Assembly (NCBI GenBank): GCA_963693305.1
Contig: OY855903.1
Location: forward strand, 36,302,751-36,366,750
From: Meandrina meandrites
Taxonomy: Eukaryota > Cnidaria > Anthozoa > Scleractinia > Meandrinidae
Direction of reading: 5' to 3'
Length of the DNA stretch: 64,000 nucleotides
Shown here: positions 19,813 through 29,761 of the stretch, one piece after another
Layout of the letters: the number at the start of each line of letters is the position of its first letter
Numbering within the stretch: position 1 is the stretch's first letter
Translations under genes and position numbers: made by a program
Notes under the pieces: model-generated
Databases searched by the model: none
Told to the model about the DNA's origin: nothing
Seen by the model: only the letters and a program-made list of their open reading frames with translations

Positions 19813-19985
19813 GACCGAAACTAATCCGGTACGAAGTGGCATGAATATGGGAAAAGGGTTCCAGGAACTAAGGAGCTCAGGGCAGACAGGTTACTTGTAT
19901 TCACTTAAACAACCGCAAGTTCCCGGAACACCTTCCCATACCGGAGATGGCATCAACCCCGGCTTGAACTGGGTGGGTGGGTGGG

Positions 19986-20173
19986 CGCCAACTGAAGTTC
20001 CCTCTTCGTTGGTTTGAATTAACTAACCACGAGTTATGAGCGTCCTTTTCCCTTTATATCACCCATCGACCAATGAGCAACAAGTCCTATTGCAACACAT
20101 TGCTCTGCACGTGCTGAAGGTGATTAATGACCTAATCTCGGCGGAATATACATATTTTACATGACTGTGCATA
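19986..20173 (-). repeat. Ngaro-like split direct repeat A2
   Basis: CGCCAACTGAAGTTCCCTC through ACATGACTGTGCATA. It matches 25972-26159 with a few mismatches (for example TTCGTTGG/TTCGTCGG, CCCATCG/CCCAGCG). Confidence 0.9.
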
Positions 20174-20227
20174 GTGTATTATTCCGCCTTGGTTATTGTC
20201 ATTAATGAGATATGGAAGCACAACTCC
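20171..20227 (-). repeat. Ngaro-like split direct repeat B1 (joined to A2)
   Basis: Copy of B2, directly continuous with A2 through GTGCATAGTGTATT. This B1A2 junction is the expected template for closing the circular intermediate. Confidence 0.88.
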
Positions 20228-20392
20228 TCCCTTCACTGCACCGCTCCAGAAAGAAGACAGACCACTATCACATCAACACTATATTTATTCCTTATTACCT
20301 CTCCAAACCTTATCCTAAATATCTCTAAACATATACAAAACACTCTAAACTAACTTGAAAGTGTTAAAGGCACTGCACTTTGAGCTGACAAT

Positions 20393-21700
20393 TTATTCCG
20401 GAAACGCAGTGACAAAACCTGTCAATTCATTGGTTACCTTATAGTGTTTACCCGTGTCCTTATCTAAATCCGCTAACTTTGCCGCTGGACCTGCTGGGTT
20501 CAGAACCTGTTTCAACTTAATATAATGGAGGGCCGTCTTGCTAGACTTCCAGCCTACATGATCCATTATGTCATTAAGAGAGACATCTGCAAGAGCCACT
20601 GAAATAGCGGCACCACTTCTAAAACCATGTAAAGTGAAACCCGTGCTCGAAAGACTCCCCTGCAACTGTTTCACGTAAGTGTCCAACCTAGCCTGAGCCG
20701 CAGAAGAGTCTAACGCGCAAGACGTTACCGTACCTTTTTTAGACACGGAGCGAAATAAATACCCTGAAGACAGCCGAATGTTTAACAGTCTACAAATCTT
20801 GAAATATAACTCAATAACCCAGACTGGGCAAACGATCTTATTTGAACCCCTCTTGAATGTAAAAACGTTGACGTCTCCGGACCGTAAGGTCTTTGTCCAT
20901 ACATGATTAAACAAAAGTCCAGAATTATCTGGAAAGCGCAAAATTGACGGAGTGGAGATACCTAACAGGTCGGCTGCCCGATCCGTCGAGAAAAACAGAG
21001 CCTTAAAGAAAGCTTGATCTCTAGCTAACACAAAAACCTGAATAGGATCTAAAGTAGGATCTCTTAATTTTGACTGAATATGCCGTGAAAGGGTCTCAAG
21101 ATCTGAAAGCAGAACTGGATCTGCTTGGCGCGGGGTAATTCGTGCCTTCAACTGCTCCCCACGAACATTAGCCAAATAATCCTTCACTGACCTAGAAGAA
21201 GCAGGATTACCTACACCCAATACAGAGTGCCATTCTGCCCCCCTACCGTGCTGGATAAAAATTGCTGTAAGTTTTCCTATTAAGGAGTCTACCGTACCAA
21301 ACGCAAGCCGTTTGGGACAAGCACATTGACTTCGCTTACGCTCACAACTTGGATTATGAACCAAAGGTCTTCCATCCTGATCCTTCCACACTAGAAACGC
21401 CACGACATCACACGGTAAAGCTGAACTTAAAGTTCTCTGACACGATAAAGATAACAGGAACCGAGAAAACTCTATCTCCAAGGCTGTCTTCTGCTTCGCA
21501 TATCGAGTAGTATTACGTGTTTGTATCAACTCCTTAACTCGCGCTGCAATCTGTTCTTCATCCACCTTATGTTTAAGTTTCAAGGCATCATCCTTGCCCA
21601 ATAGAACTGTCTTCCTGTTGTAACCACAACTCTGGCAAAAGCGAAACCCTTCATCATTCGGGTACTGGCAACGTGGGCAAGCCACCAATGGCTGGAACAA
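20393..21700 (-). CDS. Tyrosine recombinase of the Ngaro-like element
   Basis: A 435-residue ORF. The N-terminus is a zinc ribbon, CX2C-X10-CX2C with Cys8, 11, 22 and 25 (CPRCQYPNDEGFRFCQSCGY). A helical region follows (residues 40-110), then a core-binding part. The catalytic domain near the C-terminus shows FTLHGFRSGAAISVA (active-site Arg), then IMDHVGWKSSKTALHYIKLK with the His/Trp box and the Tyr nucleophile. The enzyme would integrate the circular DNA intermediate without a target duplication. A splice acceptor (TTTTTTGACTTCAG) directly precedes SLPRIPKLFQPLV on the minus strand at about 21722, so translation probably begins in an upstream exon rather than at 21700. The frame is intact. 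The zinc ribbon is an unusual N-terminal addition, presumably for DNA binding. Confidence 0.85.
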   Translation of the reverse strand: MFQPLVACPRCQYPNDEGFRFCQSCGYNRKTVLLGKDDALKLKHKVDEEQIAARVKELIQTRNTTRYAKQKTALEIEFSRFLLSLSCQRTLSSALPCDVVAFLVWKDQDGRPLVHNPSCERKRSQCACPKRLAFGTVDSLIGKLTAIFIQHGRGAEWHSVLGVGNPASSRSVKDYLANVRGEQLKARITPRQADPVLLSDLETLSRHIQSKLRDPTLDPIQVFVLARDQAFFKALFFSTDRAADLLGISTPSILRFPDNSGLLFNHVWTKTLRSGDVNVFTFKRGSNKIVCPVWVIELYFKICRLLNIRLSSGYLFRSVSKKGTVTSCALDSSAAQARLDTYVKQLQGSLSSTGFTLHGFRSGAAISVALADVSLNDIMDHVGWKSSKTALHYIKLKQVLNPAGPAAKLADLDKDTGKHYKVTNELTGFVTAFPE

Positions 21701-22085
21701 CTTGGGAATTCTTGGTAGAGACTGAAGTCAAAAAAGAAAACGAAAAATGTTCAAGACTATATGGACAACTTCGTTGAATTGAACCATACTTTAGTTGGTT
21801 AGAATTTCGAAACTCTTAAAGCCCAAAGCTTGAAAGGACAAACCCGTGGTTTGTACCCGGACCTGGACGGGTATCTAAGGACATCCCAATCACCCTCTGA
21901 ACCCACACAAATTGCTTTCCAAGAAAGACCTGTCAAAATTGGCCACCAGAATGGACGCGGGTAAAAGCTCAGGAACCACAATTGTGAATGGAATTCAAAA
22001 TTGAGTAAGGAACCTTAGCATGGCAGGCACCAACCCAAATGGAGGGAAAATGTGCAGGTTGGCCATAGCAGGTCCGACGGGGGAT

Positions 22086-24023
22086 CTAAAGCCACGGGGT
22101 GAAATGCGGCAAAGGAGTTCCTCCTTTGGATAACTGTGCGTTAGAATCCAACGCCATCAAATCGAATGTATGACCACAGAGACCACCAAATGTATGTTCA
22201 ATTAACTCCCACACTCTTGGAGAAAGTGTTGAATCCAATGCAGAAAGGCATCTCGACGGGCCATCGGCCTCATTTCGATCTGACGCGATATGAGACAGTT
22301 CTAACCGCAGATTTCGGCTAACAACAGTGAAAAAGAGTTCCTTTGTGGCTGCTGTCAGTTGAGGAGAGTTTTTACTTCCTTGGCCATTATACGTGTCAAT
22401 CGCTACTTGACTGTCAACCTGTACATCTACCCGACAGTCCCGCACATGCTCCGGAGTGGCTTTAATTGCGTTCGAGATAGCAAGCATTTCCTTGGTAAAG
22501 ATGTTTAATCCAATCTGCTGTGGATTCCAATAATCCCTAAAGGATTGATCACCTGACATTGAATGCATGACGCATCCCCAACCGTATCCCGAAGCATCCA
22601 AGGATAATGATAAACGAATATGCCTCTCTTCAGGCCAAGGAACGTGGCCTTTCCAGGAGTCGAGAAAACGCCAATGGCAAATTTCCTCCCGAAGAGAATC
22701 AGTCATCTTAACTTGTCCATTTCCAGGAGATGAAGCAATAGCTGAACTTATATTTCTTATAAACAACTTAGCCCCAGGTACTGCTAAGGAAAATGAAATA
22801 CATTTCCCCTGGAATCGTTGAAGAGTGCGGACATTCACCGTTTTTTTGCAAGCCAGGATTTCTTCTCTTAAGGTAGCAAATGCAATGACGTTTCTCCCGG
22901 GAAGTTCGAAAGCTTGCTTTGAAGAGTCCACCACATGACCGAGATACTCTATACGCTTAGCCGGATACAAGACGGACTTCTCAATGCCAATCGTATACCC
23001 TAATTTAATTAACAATGATGCAACAATGAATATGGCCACTTTCACTGCCTCCAGCCTGAACTTTTCCGTGCGAGCTGAAGGAGATAAAGACCAAGGGCCA
23101 GTTGGAGCAAAGACCTCACCGTTAAGTCGATCATCAATGTACAATGAACAAGGAACTCCACATGATCTTAAATAGCTGGATGCAGCCAATCCGATAGTAT
23201 GGTAAATATATGGAGACTCTTTCCATCCAAATGGCAATGTTGTGGAGACAAACCACCATCCACCCCATTCAAAACCGAACAACTCCTTTGAGGACTCCTG
23301 CAAGTGGACGTGATCGTATCCTGACTTGTCATCACATTTCGTAAAATACGAATCCTTGTAGATATAGCGCTTCACGTCCACTAATTTATCAAGTGAAAAA
23401 GGACAATCCTTCATCCACAGATTGAGGAACCTGGCGTCCAAACATAATCTCGGCTTGGATGGCTCTACTGTGAGCGGAAGAACTAGGTACGATGGTTCGT
23501 CCAGATCAACTTTTCCCCAAACCCTGACGGAACCCATCGCCATACGTTTGAGAATCGCATCCAAAATGAAGGTAGAAAACTTCTTACACGACGCATGATT
23601 CCGGAAATATTTAGGCGGAGGAAAATCAGAGTCGTATGATTCGCCCTTAAAAGTACCCGAATAGTGATTCACGAAATCATGCATGTCTACTTTGCTCGAG
23701 ATCCAATTAAGTATTTGGTCACCCTTCGGATGGTTAATCAAAATCTTCTGCCAGGCGGACGGGTCTTTGTGAACGCCGCCAGCCACAAAATGATTGGGGT
23801 CACGAAATCGCAACAGAGATAAATCAGGCACCTCTTTGGAAACTAGAACGTCCTTTATAGTGGGAATCTCTGTAACTCCCTCCTGAACGAGGACCCCATC
23901 TATAGTAGTCGAAAATAAGTTCTCACTGGGAGGCTGACAACCGGATAATTTATGATCAAATTCCTCATCTATCTTTTCCCAGGCAGGAATTTCAAAGCCC
24001 TCGCAGATCCTTCTCTGCTTCAC
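22086..24023 (-). CDS. Reverse transcriptase-RNase H of the Ngaro-like element
   Basis: A 645-residue ORF. RT motifs: YLVLPLTVEPSKPRLCLDAR, YFTKCDDKSGYDHVHL, WWFVSTTLPFGWKESPYIYH and the active site CSLYIDDRL (YIDD, residues about 285-295). RNase H follows: LSLSLDASGYGWGCVM (Asp), NIFTKEMLAISNAIKA (Glu), RVDVQVDSQVAIDTYNG (Asp) and HIASDRNEADGPSR (Asp). The YIDD box and the terminal SDxNxADxPSR are typical of DIRS-order RTs. It copies element RNA and degrades the template in cytoplasmic particles. A splice acceptor (TTATTTCGCAG) precedes IRQVKQRRICEGFE at about 24044, just 5' of the first Met, so this ORF may be expressed as a spliced exon. The stop at 22086 leaves about 385 bases before the recombinase ORF. 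No damage is visible. Confidence 0.88.
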   Translation of the reverse strand: MKQRRICEGFEIPAWEKIDEEFDHKLSGCQPPSENLFSTTIDGVLVQEGVTEIPTIKDVLVSKEVPDLSLLRFRDPNHFVAGGVHKDPSAWQKILINHPKGDQILNWISSKVDMHDFVNHYSGTFKGESYDSDFPPPKYFRNHASCKKFSTFILDAILKRMAMGSVRVWGKVDLDEPSYLVLPLTVEPSKPRLCLDARFLNLWMKDCPFSLDKLVDVKRYIYKDSYFTKCDDKSGYDHVHLQESSKELFGFEWGGWWFVSTTLPFGWKESPYIYHTIGLAASSYLRSCGVPCSLYIDDRLNGEVFAPTGPWSLSPSARTEKFRLEAVKVAIFIVASLLIKLGYTIGIEKSVLYPAKRIEYLGHVVDSSKQAFELPGRNVIAFATLREEILACKKTVNVRTLQRFQGKCISFSLAVPGAKLFIRNISSAIASSPGNGQVKMTDSLREEICHWRFLDSWKGHVPWPEERHIRLSLSLDASGYGWGCVMHSMSGDQSFRDYWNPQQIGLNIFTKEMLAISNAIKATPEHVRDCRVDVQVDSQVAIDTYNGQGSKNSPQLTAATKELFFTVVSRNLRLELSHIASDRNEADGPSRCLSALDSTLSPRVWELIEHTFGGLCGHTFDLMALDSNAQLSKGGTPLPHFTPWL

Positions 24024-24417
24024 CTGGCGGATCTGCGAAATAATTGGGAAAAATTACTTAAAGGAATCTGAAAACCCAAACGAAATTATCCCTCCCAAGA
24101 GAATCTAACCACTAAAGATGAGGTCCCCGATCAGGAGAGAGTAACTTCCCACGCCCCGAAAGGAACATCCACAGATTGCCCAGCAATAAGGCTAGTCCAT
24201 GGGAGCTACTCACCCTCATTGAAGATAAAACTAAAATTTTGTTGTGGTACCCATATGCCATGAAATAAAAGACTAAGAAATGCCCTATAAATACCCAAAA
24301 TAACAGTAACAAAGGAAATCAACTTTGTACACACGAATCAATTTTAAACTGCTTGTAATTCATTTATTCTTAAACTTATTACAGGCAAATGGATCAACTG
24401 AACTTAAAACCACTGAT

Positions 24418-25930
24418 TTAAGCTGTGCGATCACACTGGCGACCCCCTGAACCATCTCCCTCTCTTTGCTGGTGGTGGCTTTCCCTCATCTCTCCAGCGC
24501 ATTTGACAATTTCTCTGGAAATGACCATAACCCTTACAATAGAAGCACCGCCTAGAGATCTACCACGATCACGACCTCGGAACGTGGGTGTAGCCGAAAA
24601 GGATGGGACTCTCAGGGCCTTGTCGACCTTTGTCATAGCATCAAGCACCTTCTCTTGGTCTTTGTCTCCAAGAAGAGCCAAAACATATCTTTTAAATTGC
24701 TCATCTGAACCACCCATCTTCTCACGTAAAGCTTGGAACACTGTGGAGTAGTAGTTGGCTTTAGGGTGTTTGGTTTCCAAAGCCACAACCTTCAGGTTTA
24801 AAATCTGCTCGAACACCTGGTCCTTATTAAATGGTACAGCCTTTGACTTCACCAACTGCATAATCTTTTCGATGATACCATCAACAGTCGCTTGCTGCGA
24901 TTGTTCTAGCTTCTGAATTCTCCTGGCGAAATCCTCCATATTGGGGATCTAAAGCCAACACAGAAAGTTAGCTTATAACTGACTCAATAAACCCATATTA
25001 TATTGATCCACTTTCTCAAGCAGCCTCGACTACGGGCCTACATTATCATTCTCTCATGCTGCCTCGATCACAAGCCCATTTATGATTTTCTCAAGCAGCC
25101 ACGATCACGGGCCTGCGTTATCATTTTTCAAACTGCCACGATCAGGGGCCAGTCTTATCATTTACTCAAGCAGCCACGATCACGGGCCTGCATTATCATT
25201 TTTTTTATATACTGCCACGATCACGGGCCAGTTTTGTCATTTCCTCAAGCAGCCACGATCACGGGCCTGCATTATCATTTTTTTTTATATACTGCCTCGA
25301 TCACAGGCCAGATTTCCCATTTTCTCATGCTGCCTTGATCACAGGCCAGCGTATCATTTTCAAGCAGCCATGATCACGGGCCTGCATTATAATGTGATGT
25401 ATATATACTCCCTCAATCACAGCAAGTTTTGCAACAGACAATAACAATTCAGTGCTTACAGACGCGACTACAGCAAAAATAAAACCCGATGTTCTATCCA
25501 GCGAAACCATACGGTATAAACTACCCGTTGTAAGATAAACACAATAATAAAAATTTAGAAACCAGCAAAGCAAAACAAAATGAAGCAATAAAACTATAGA
25601 AAGACCAACGAGACAATAATACAAAAAAGAACTTGGGAACCCGTAACTAGAATTAAATTCACCGCAATACCAAGGAACGCAAAACAAGGGAAAACGACAT
25701 TACTACAGAAAGCGCGACCGGGCGACCAAACCCCTAGTATAAGCTTCGCGAACTTGCGGCAAAAGTTTCAGCAAACAAGAAATAAATACCTCAGCGACTT
25801 GTCCATCTGCCACTGGAGCGTTCGGGGCCGGTGCATTCGATGCCGGTGGATTCGGTGCTAGTTCATCGTCTACACCTTGTAGCACTGCACGAACCACTGC
25901 AGGAGCTGCAATAGGAGCTTGTTCTTCCAT
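24418..25930 (-). CDS. Gag of the Ngaro-like element, two exons
   Basis: Exon 1 (25930-25790) encodes 47 residues rich in Pro and Ala (MEEQAPIAAPAVVRAVLQGV; SNAPAPNAPVADGQVAE). The donor GAG|GTATTTATT at 25789 and acceptor GGCTTTAG|ATC at 24949 join it in phase to exon 2 (24948-24418), IPNMEDFARRIQKLEQSQQ. Exon 2 has a helical capsid-like region (VFQALREKMGGSDEQFKRYV), then an RG-rich stretch. The original frame ends without a zinc knuckle, but another frame of the same DNA reads CFYCKGYGHFQRNC, a CCHC knuckle, followed by RWRDEGKPPPAKRGRWF. An extra CT near 24555 would explain the shift. Gag would package element RNA. The intron (841 bases) holds a minisatellite. An alternative start at 25972 adds 14 residues. 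Confidence 0.7.
25012..25440 (+). repeat. Minisatellite in the gag intron, unit about 42-48 bases
   Basis: About ten units share CAAGCAGCCACGATCACGGG followed by CCTGCATTATCATTTT or CCAGTTTTGTCATTTCC. Two unit types alternate: AAGCAGCC...CCTGC and TATACTGCC...GGCCAG. Units differ by substitutions and T-run length. The array lies wholly between the gag donor and acceptor. Confidence 0.85.
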
Positions 25931-25971
25931 GAATCCACAGTTCGAGCCGGGGTTGATGGAAACAAAGCCCA

Positions 25972-26157
25972 CGCCAACTGAAGTTCCCTCTTCGTCGGTT
26001 TGAATTAACTAACACCGAGTTATGAGCGTCCTTTTCCCTTTATATCACCCAGCGACCAATGAGCAACAAGTCCTATTGCAACACATTGCTCTGCACGTGC
26101 TGAAGGTGATTAATGACCTAATCTCGGCGGAATATACATATTTTACATGACTGTGCA

Positions 26158-26159
<2 letters not shown>
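25972..26159 (-). repeat. Ngaro-like split direct repeat A1 (5' terminus)
   Basis: First 188 bases of the element on the minus strand, matching A2. It contains the CGGCGGAATATACATATT block and probably the promoter. An (ATT)n microsatellite abuts its outer end. Confidence 0.88.

Positions 26160-26201
<42 letters not shown>
26155..26201 (+). repeat. (ATT)n microsatellite
   Basis: About 15 TAT/ATT units lie between the outer end of A1 and the tandemly duplicated segment. A shorter ATT stretch ends each duplicate copy. Confidence 0.95.
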
Positions 26202-26202
<1 letters not shown>

Positions 26203-26340
26203 AAGTGAAACCGGTAAAAACAATATATAATTATATATCCCATAGAAAACAGGTAAATGTGAAAATAGTTTAGTGTGTATCAATCAGATCAATCCGCAGC
26301 TTACTTTCATAAGCAAATGCCTACATTGTGTGGTTCCAGA

Positions 26341-26501
26341 AAATATCCATACCCACCCCAAGGATGGTCATTGGAAATTCTGAGGGGGATGGGGTCTCAA
26401 AAACACAAATTTTTAAAAGAAAGTATGAAGCTACACTGGAAATCCCAGGGGGTGGGAGGGTCCAAACCAAAGAACCATCCTCAGGGGAGGTATGGATATT
26501 T
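26341..26501. mobile_element. MITE-like inverted-repeat unit, copy 1
   Basis: About 160 bases bounded by imperfect 28-base inverted repeats: AAATATCCATACCCACCCC with AAGGATGGT on the left, and ACCATCCTCAGGGGAGG with TATGGATATT on the right. Non-coding. The same unit occurs in duplicate copy 2 at 29964-30122. Confidence 0.6.
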
Positions 26502-27464
26502 TTTTGGCATCACACCTTGTGGAACAAAGCCTGTGCTGCAAAAAAACTTGACCCATTAACTTAACCTGGATTAAAATTTATGGTCTGCGATAATAATTAA
26601 TGATGTTAATTCTCTGTTATTTCGTTATTGTTACATGTTTTTATTGAAACAAAATTTTTTGTCATGAACCCCATAATGGAACCATTTTGGGTTCTGGGAA
26701 TTTATATCATATAAATAGCTATAAATATCACTGAAGTATATTCGGGTTTAAACTGGCAACATGTGGGAGTCAATCATGTGGCAATTTTATTACATTGACA
26801 CAAGGTGTATTTTTGAGTTCATTTTGAACCTTGCAAAGTCTTCAAGTCACCTGTAAATAGAACAAAACTAACAAAACTATTTATTTTGATGAAATTGCAA
26901 TTTTCCAGGATGCAGACTGTATATTAAAATTAAATGACCTTTTCAGTGTGTGAAAAAAAAACTGGCTGCTTTTATGTTGGGCTAGTGGATCCAATAATGT
27001 TTTCCACTTGCTAGATAGCCAAATGACATTTATGGATTTTTTTTTTTTGTTGTAGTTGTTTCAAAAGAAACATGGGACTTTGGGTAAGGTTATAATGGTT
27101 TCACCTTGCCCAGTCTACCTGGGTCAGGCAAGGAAGAAATCAATTTTCTTTGCACCCCTCCTTTCATTAATTATTGCAGAAGAATGTCAGATTATTTTAA
27201 TAATGTTTAAAAATGTTTTGGACCCTAAAGCTGAATTTTTCAAAACATTACATCACAGAAACAAATCTATGTTTGGTTTTCTTGTAGAGCAAGTTGCCAA
27301 CCAAAACTAAGCTTGAGTTTATTTAAATCCAATTTACAGCTACTACTTGGCTAATTCCCATATGAGTTTAAAAAAAAAACAACTCGGGTCTTGACAAAGT
27401 GTGAGCCAACAAGTCATGAGAGCCATTCCACTATATACAAATAGCACATTGGGTAGCTTAAAAA

Positions 27465-27725
27465 GCTCCCTGGTTAGCCTAAGCAGTACTCCAGTTAGCC
27501 TGAGTATAGTTGGCTGAGGTAGCTTGAGGTTATGCTTATTATTGGAGTTAGGTATTTCTGGCTTGTATTGCACTTACGTGTCATGAAACATGCAAGCCAT
27601 GCAAGCCATTCCAGTTAGCCTACATAAGATTCCGGTTAGCCTACATGTACATAGTACACTGTGACCAGTTAGCCAAATGGTACATCATGTTGCTTGCAGT
27701 TAGCTTTGTATTGGGATTAGGGTTT
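27465..27725 (+). repeat. GTTAGCC motif cluster (copy 1; copy 2 near 30780-31040)
   Basis: YGGTTAGCC or CAGTTAGCCT recurs about eight times at irregular 20-60 base spacing, within partial repeats such as ACTCCAGTTAGCCTGAG and TTCCGGTTAGCCTACATG. It is preserved in both duplicate copies. Confidence 0.6.
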
Positions 27726-29345
27726 TCTGGCTTGCTTAAGTTTAAGGCCTCACGAATTTTCATATTTGCTACTTTAAAATGCTACTGAAGGTCATTCAAC
27801 AACTGAAAATACAGGCATTAAAAATGTCAAACAGATTTTTTTATAAAGTAGACAAATGTCTGGTCAAAAAGCAGATCTTAAATGCCTCAGGTAATGAATG
27901 TGTGTAGAGAGAAGGATGGGAATTGCTAGAATTGACTGTCACATAACTATGTGCAAAACTAAGAGATCAACAACTACCTGAACTTGTTATAATCCATAGT
28001 TTAACTCAACAGTAATCCAGAATATCCTCAGTTCTGAATACTGTAAATCCTGTCAAAACATTAGGCATTCTATTAGTCCCAAAAATTACCTGTAGACCAC
28101 AAAATGCAAAAGAAACGTAAATCCATGTTTACCAATACAATAAAACATTATGGGAAGAACAAATTTTAAGTTAAGAAATGGTCTCATTTATTAAACATGC
28201 CCAATGAGGCATTCCAAAATGTGAGTAGCACTAGTGTTTACATAATTGAAGTCTAGATTAGCTACCAGGTTGACTGAAAGTAGTCTCTAGTCTAACTTAA
28301 AAAAAGAGATCACACTGAGCTGAAATGTTTCTTCCAATTTCAAAGGTATCACATCAAAGGTGTTACAGTAATTTCAAATTTCCCTGACGTAATTTTTCTT
28401 TGCGGCCTGAAATGGCCACTTGGTCAATATTTTGAGGAACATTTCCTCACGTATAAACAATGAAAGGATGCGATTCTTATTAATTTGATGTACAGCAGCT
28501 TAAGATTCAGATGACAAACATAAATAACAGTTACATGCCTCGACGAAATGACTGCCATTTAATATTATCGCCTCGTTCTCACTATCTATTTTTTTCGCCG
28601 AGCTCGGCTTTAATTCCAGTAACCTAAGTTGATAAACATGATAAACGTCGAAGACATAACCTTTAACCAGTCTAAAAAAAATCATTGTACAATGAGAAAA
28701 GCTTACCTCAGGTCCCTGTAAGTTTCTGTTAACCACGTTTTCGCACGTTTCTACTTATTCCATATTCTTCTTTATCGGGAATACAAATAAAGGAGGTATA
28801 CCCTACGTTTGGGGACTCGTTTTGATCGCGTCAAGAAGGAAAAACACCGAAAAAAACTGTCCTCTATATCTCAAATTCACTCCATTAGATTCCCTTTTCT
28901 TGTCGCCATTAGTCGCCATTTTGAAAATGCTCTTGTCATGAGCCCGCAATACGGACCACGGGGAATCCGCTAGGGAGACCCACAGTAGGGGGGAGGGGAG
29001 GGGCAGCTACTTAACATCTCCCCAGTCCCACTCCTTTCGTCTGAAAGAAATTAAATCCATCCTCGCGAAAGACAATTAAAATAAGAAAAAACTGACAACG
29101 CCATCATAAAGAGCATGCACTCCTGCCTTTGGCAAAATTTTCTTTTATTCCTACCGCAAATGGACGCTGAGTAGGAAGCCAACAAACTTTTCAATTGTAT
29201 TTTTTACTGCCGTACGTTTCTAGGAGAAAGTAATAATGGCCATTTTTAAAAACATTATTTAAAAATCTACAACTTCGCTTAAAAAAATCCTAAGAGGGAG
29301 ATCCCAGTTAAGTTTTCAAGCGAATTTTAAAATGCAGTCCGTTCT

Positions 29346-29367
29346 GGTCACGTGACCGATGACGTCA
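29346..29367. promoter_or_regulatory. Paired E-box and CRE palindromes
   Basis: GGTCACGTGACC (29346-29357) then TGACGTCA (29360-29367). The second duplicate has GGTCATGTGACC at 32620-32631 and TGACGTCA at 32634-32641. A second pair, TCACGTGA and TGACGTCA, lies at 29641-29660 and 32915-32934. The paired spacing is conserved, suggesting bHLH-ZIP and bZIP binding sites; function is inferred. Confidence 0.45.
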
Positions 29368-29443
29368 TAACAATAAAAGTGATAAAAATGTACTTAACAT
29401 ATAAATATCTACCAACATGTAATTTGTTGTTTCCTCACATTTA

Positions 29444-29761
29444 GTGCAACGTCAGATACGCACTTGTACCCAGACTCCCACTTTTAGAAAATTGTACATA
29501 GCTCCCTTAATATTTATATTTTGTTCGGTACCCGGGCAGTCTGAAATGCCTCACACCAATGTGCTTCAAACTGCAATGACTGCTTTTTCAGTAACAAAAT
29601 ATCTTCGTCACAGTGAGCAAAAACGAACTTCAGAGCAATGTCACGTGACTAATGACGTCATCGCCCTACGTCTTATACAAGAAGTGGTTATTGTTAAGAG
29701 TTATTTCTATACGACGTTGTACTCCTGCTGGCTTCAAACCAACCAAGTTATTTGGCATTGA
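29444..29761 (+). other. Small ORF conserved between the two duplicate copies
   Basis: A 105-codon ORF (with SEMPHTNVLQTAMTAFSVTK) has a counterpart of 89 codons at 32766-33035. The two differ at several residues and the shared frame stays open, but the DNA contains the CRE/E-box pair and AT-rich flanks, and no domain is recognised. Conservation may only reflect the recent duplication, so I do not call it a gene. Confidence 0.2.

Larger units (their letters stand above)
19756..26159 (-). mobile_element. Ngaro-like (DIRS order) tyrosine-recombinase retrotransposon
   Basis: About 6.4 kb on the minus strand, with the order A1 (25972-26159), spliced gag, RT/RNase H, tyrosine recombinase, B1 (20171-20227) directly joined to A2 (19986-20173), about 175 bases of unique DNA, then B2 (19756-19812). 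Split direct repeats with a B1A2 junction are characteristic of Ngaro/PAT elements, whereas DIRS-1 has inverted repeats. No methyltransferase domain is seen, also as in Ngaro. There is no target duplication, as expected for recombinase-mediated integration. RT and recombinase frames are open; gag has a 2-base disruption at its zinc knuckle. I infer a recently active copy. Confidence 0.85.

Noticed and set aside
19781..20017. Plus-strand 78-codon ORF
   Set aside because: Falls across B2 and A2 of the Ngaro-like element; no coding character.
25012..25440. CRISPR-like array of direct repeats
   Set aside because: Repeat and inter-repeat parts are both conserved, unit lengths vary, no cas genes, and the setting is a eukaryotic retrotransposon intron.
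26275..26564. Two overlapping plus-strand ORFs
   Set aside because: They cover the MITE-like inverted-repeat unit; both frames open by composition only.
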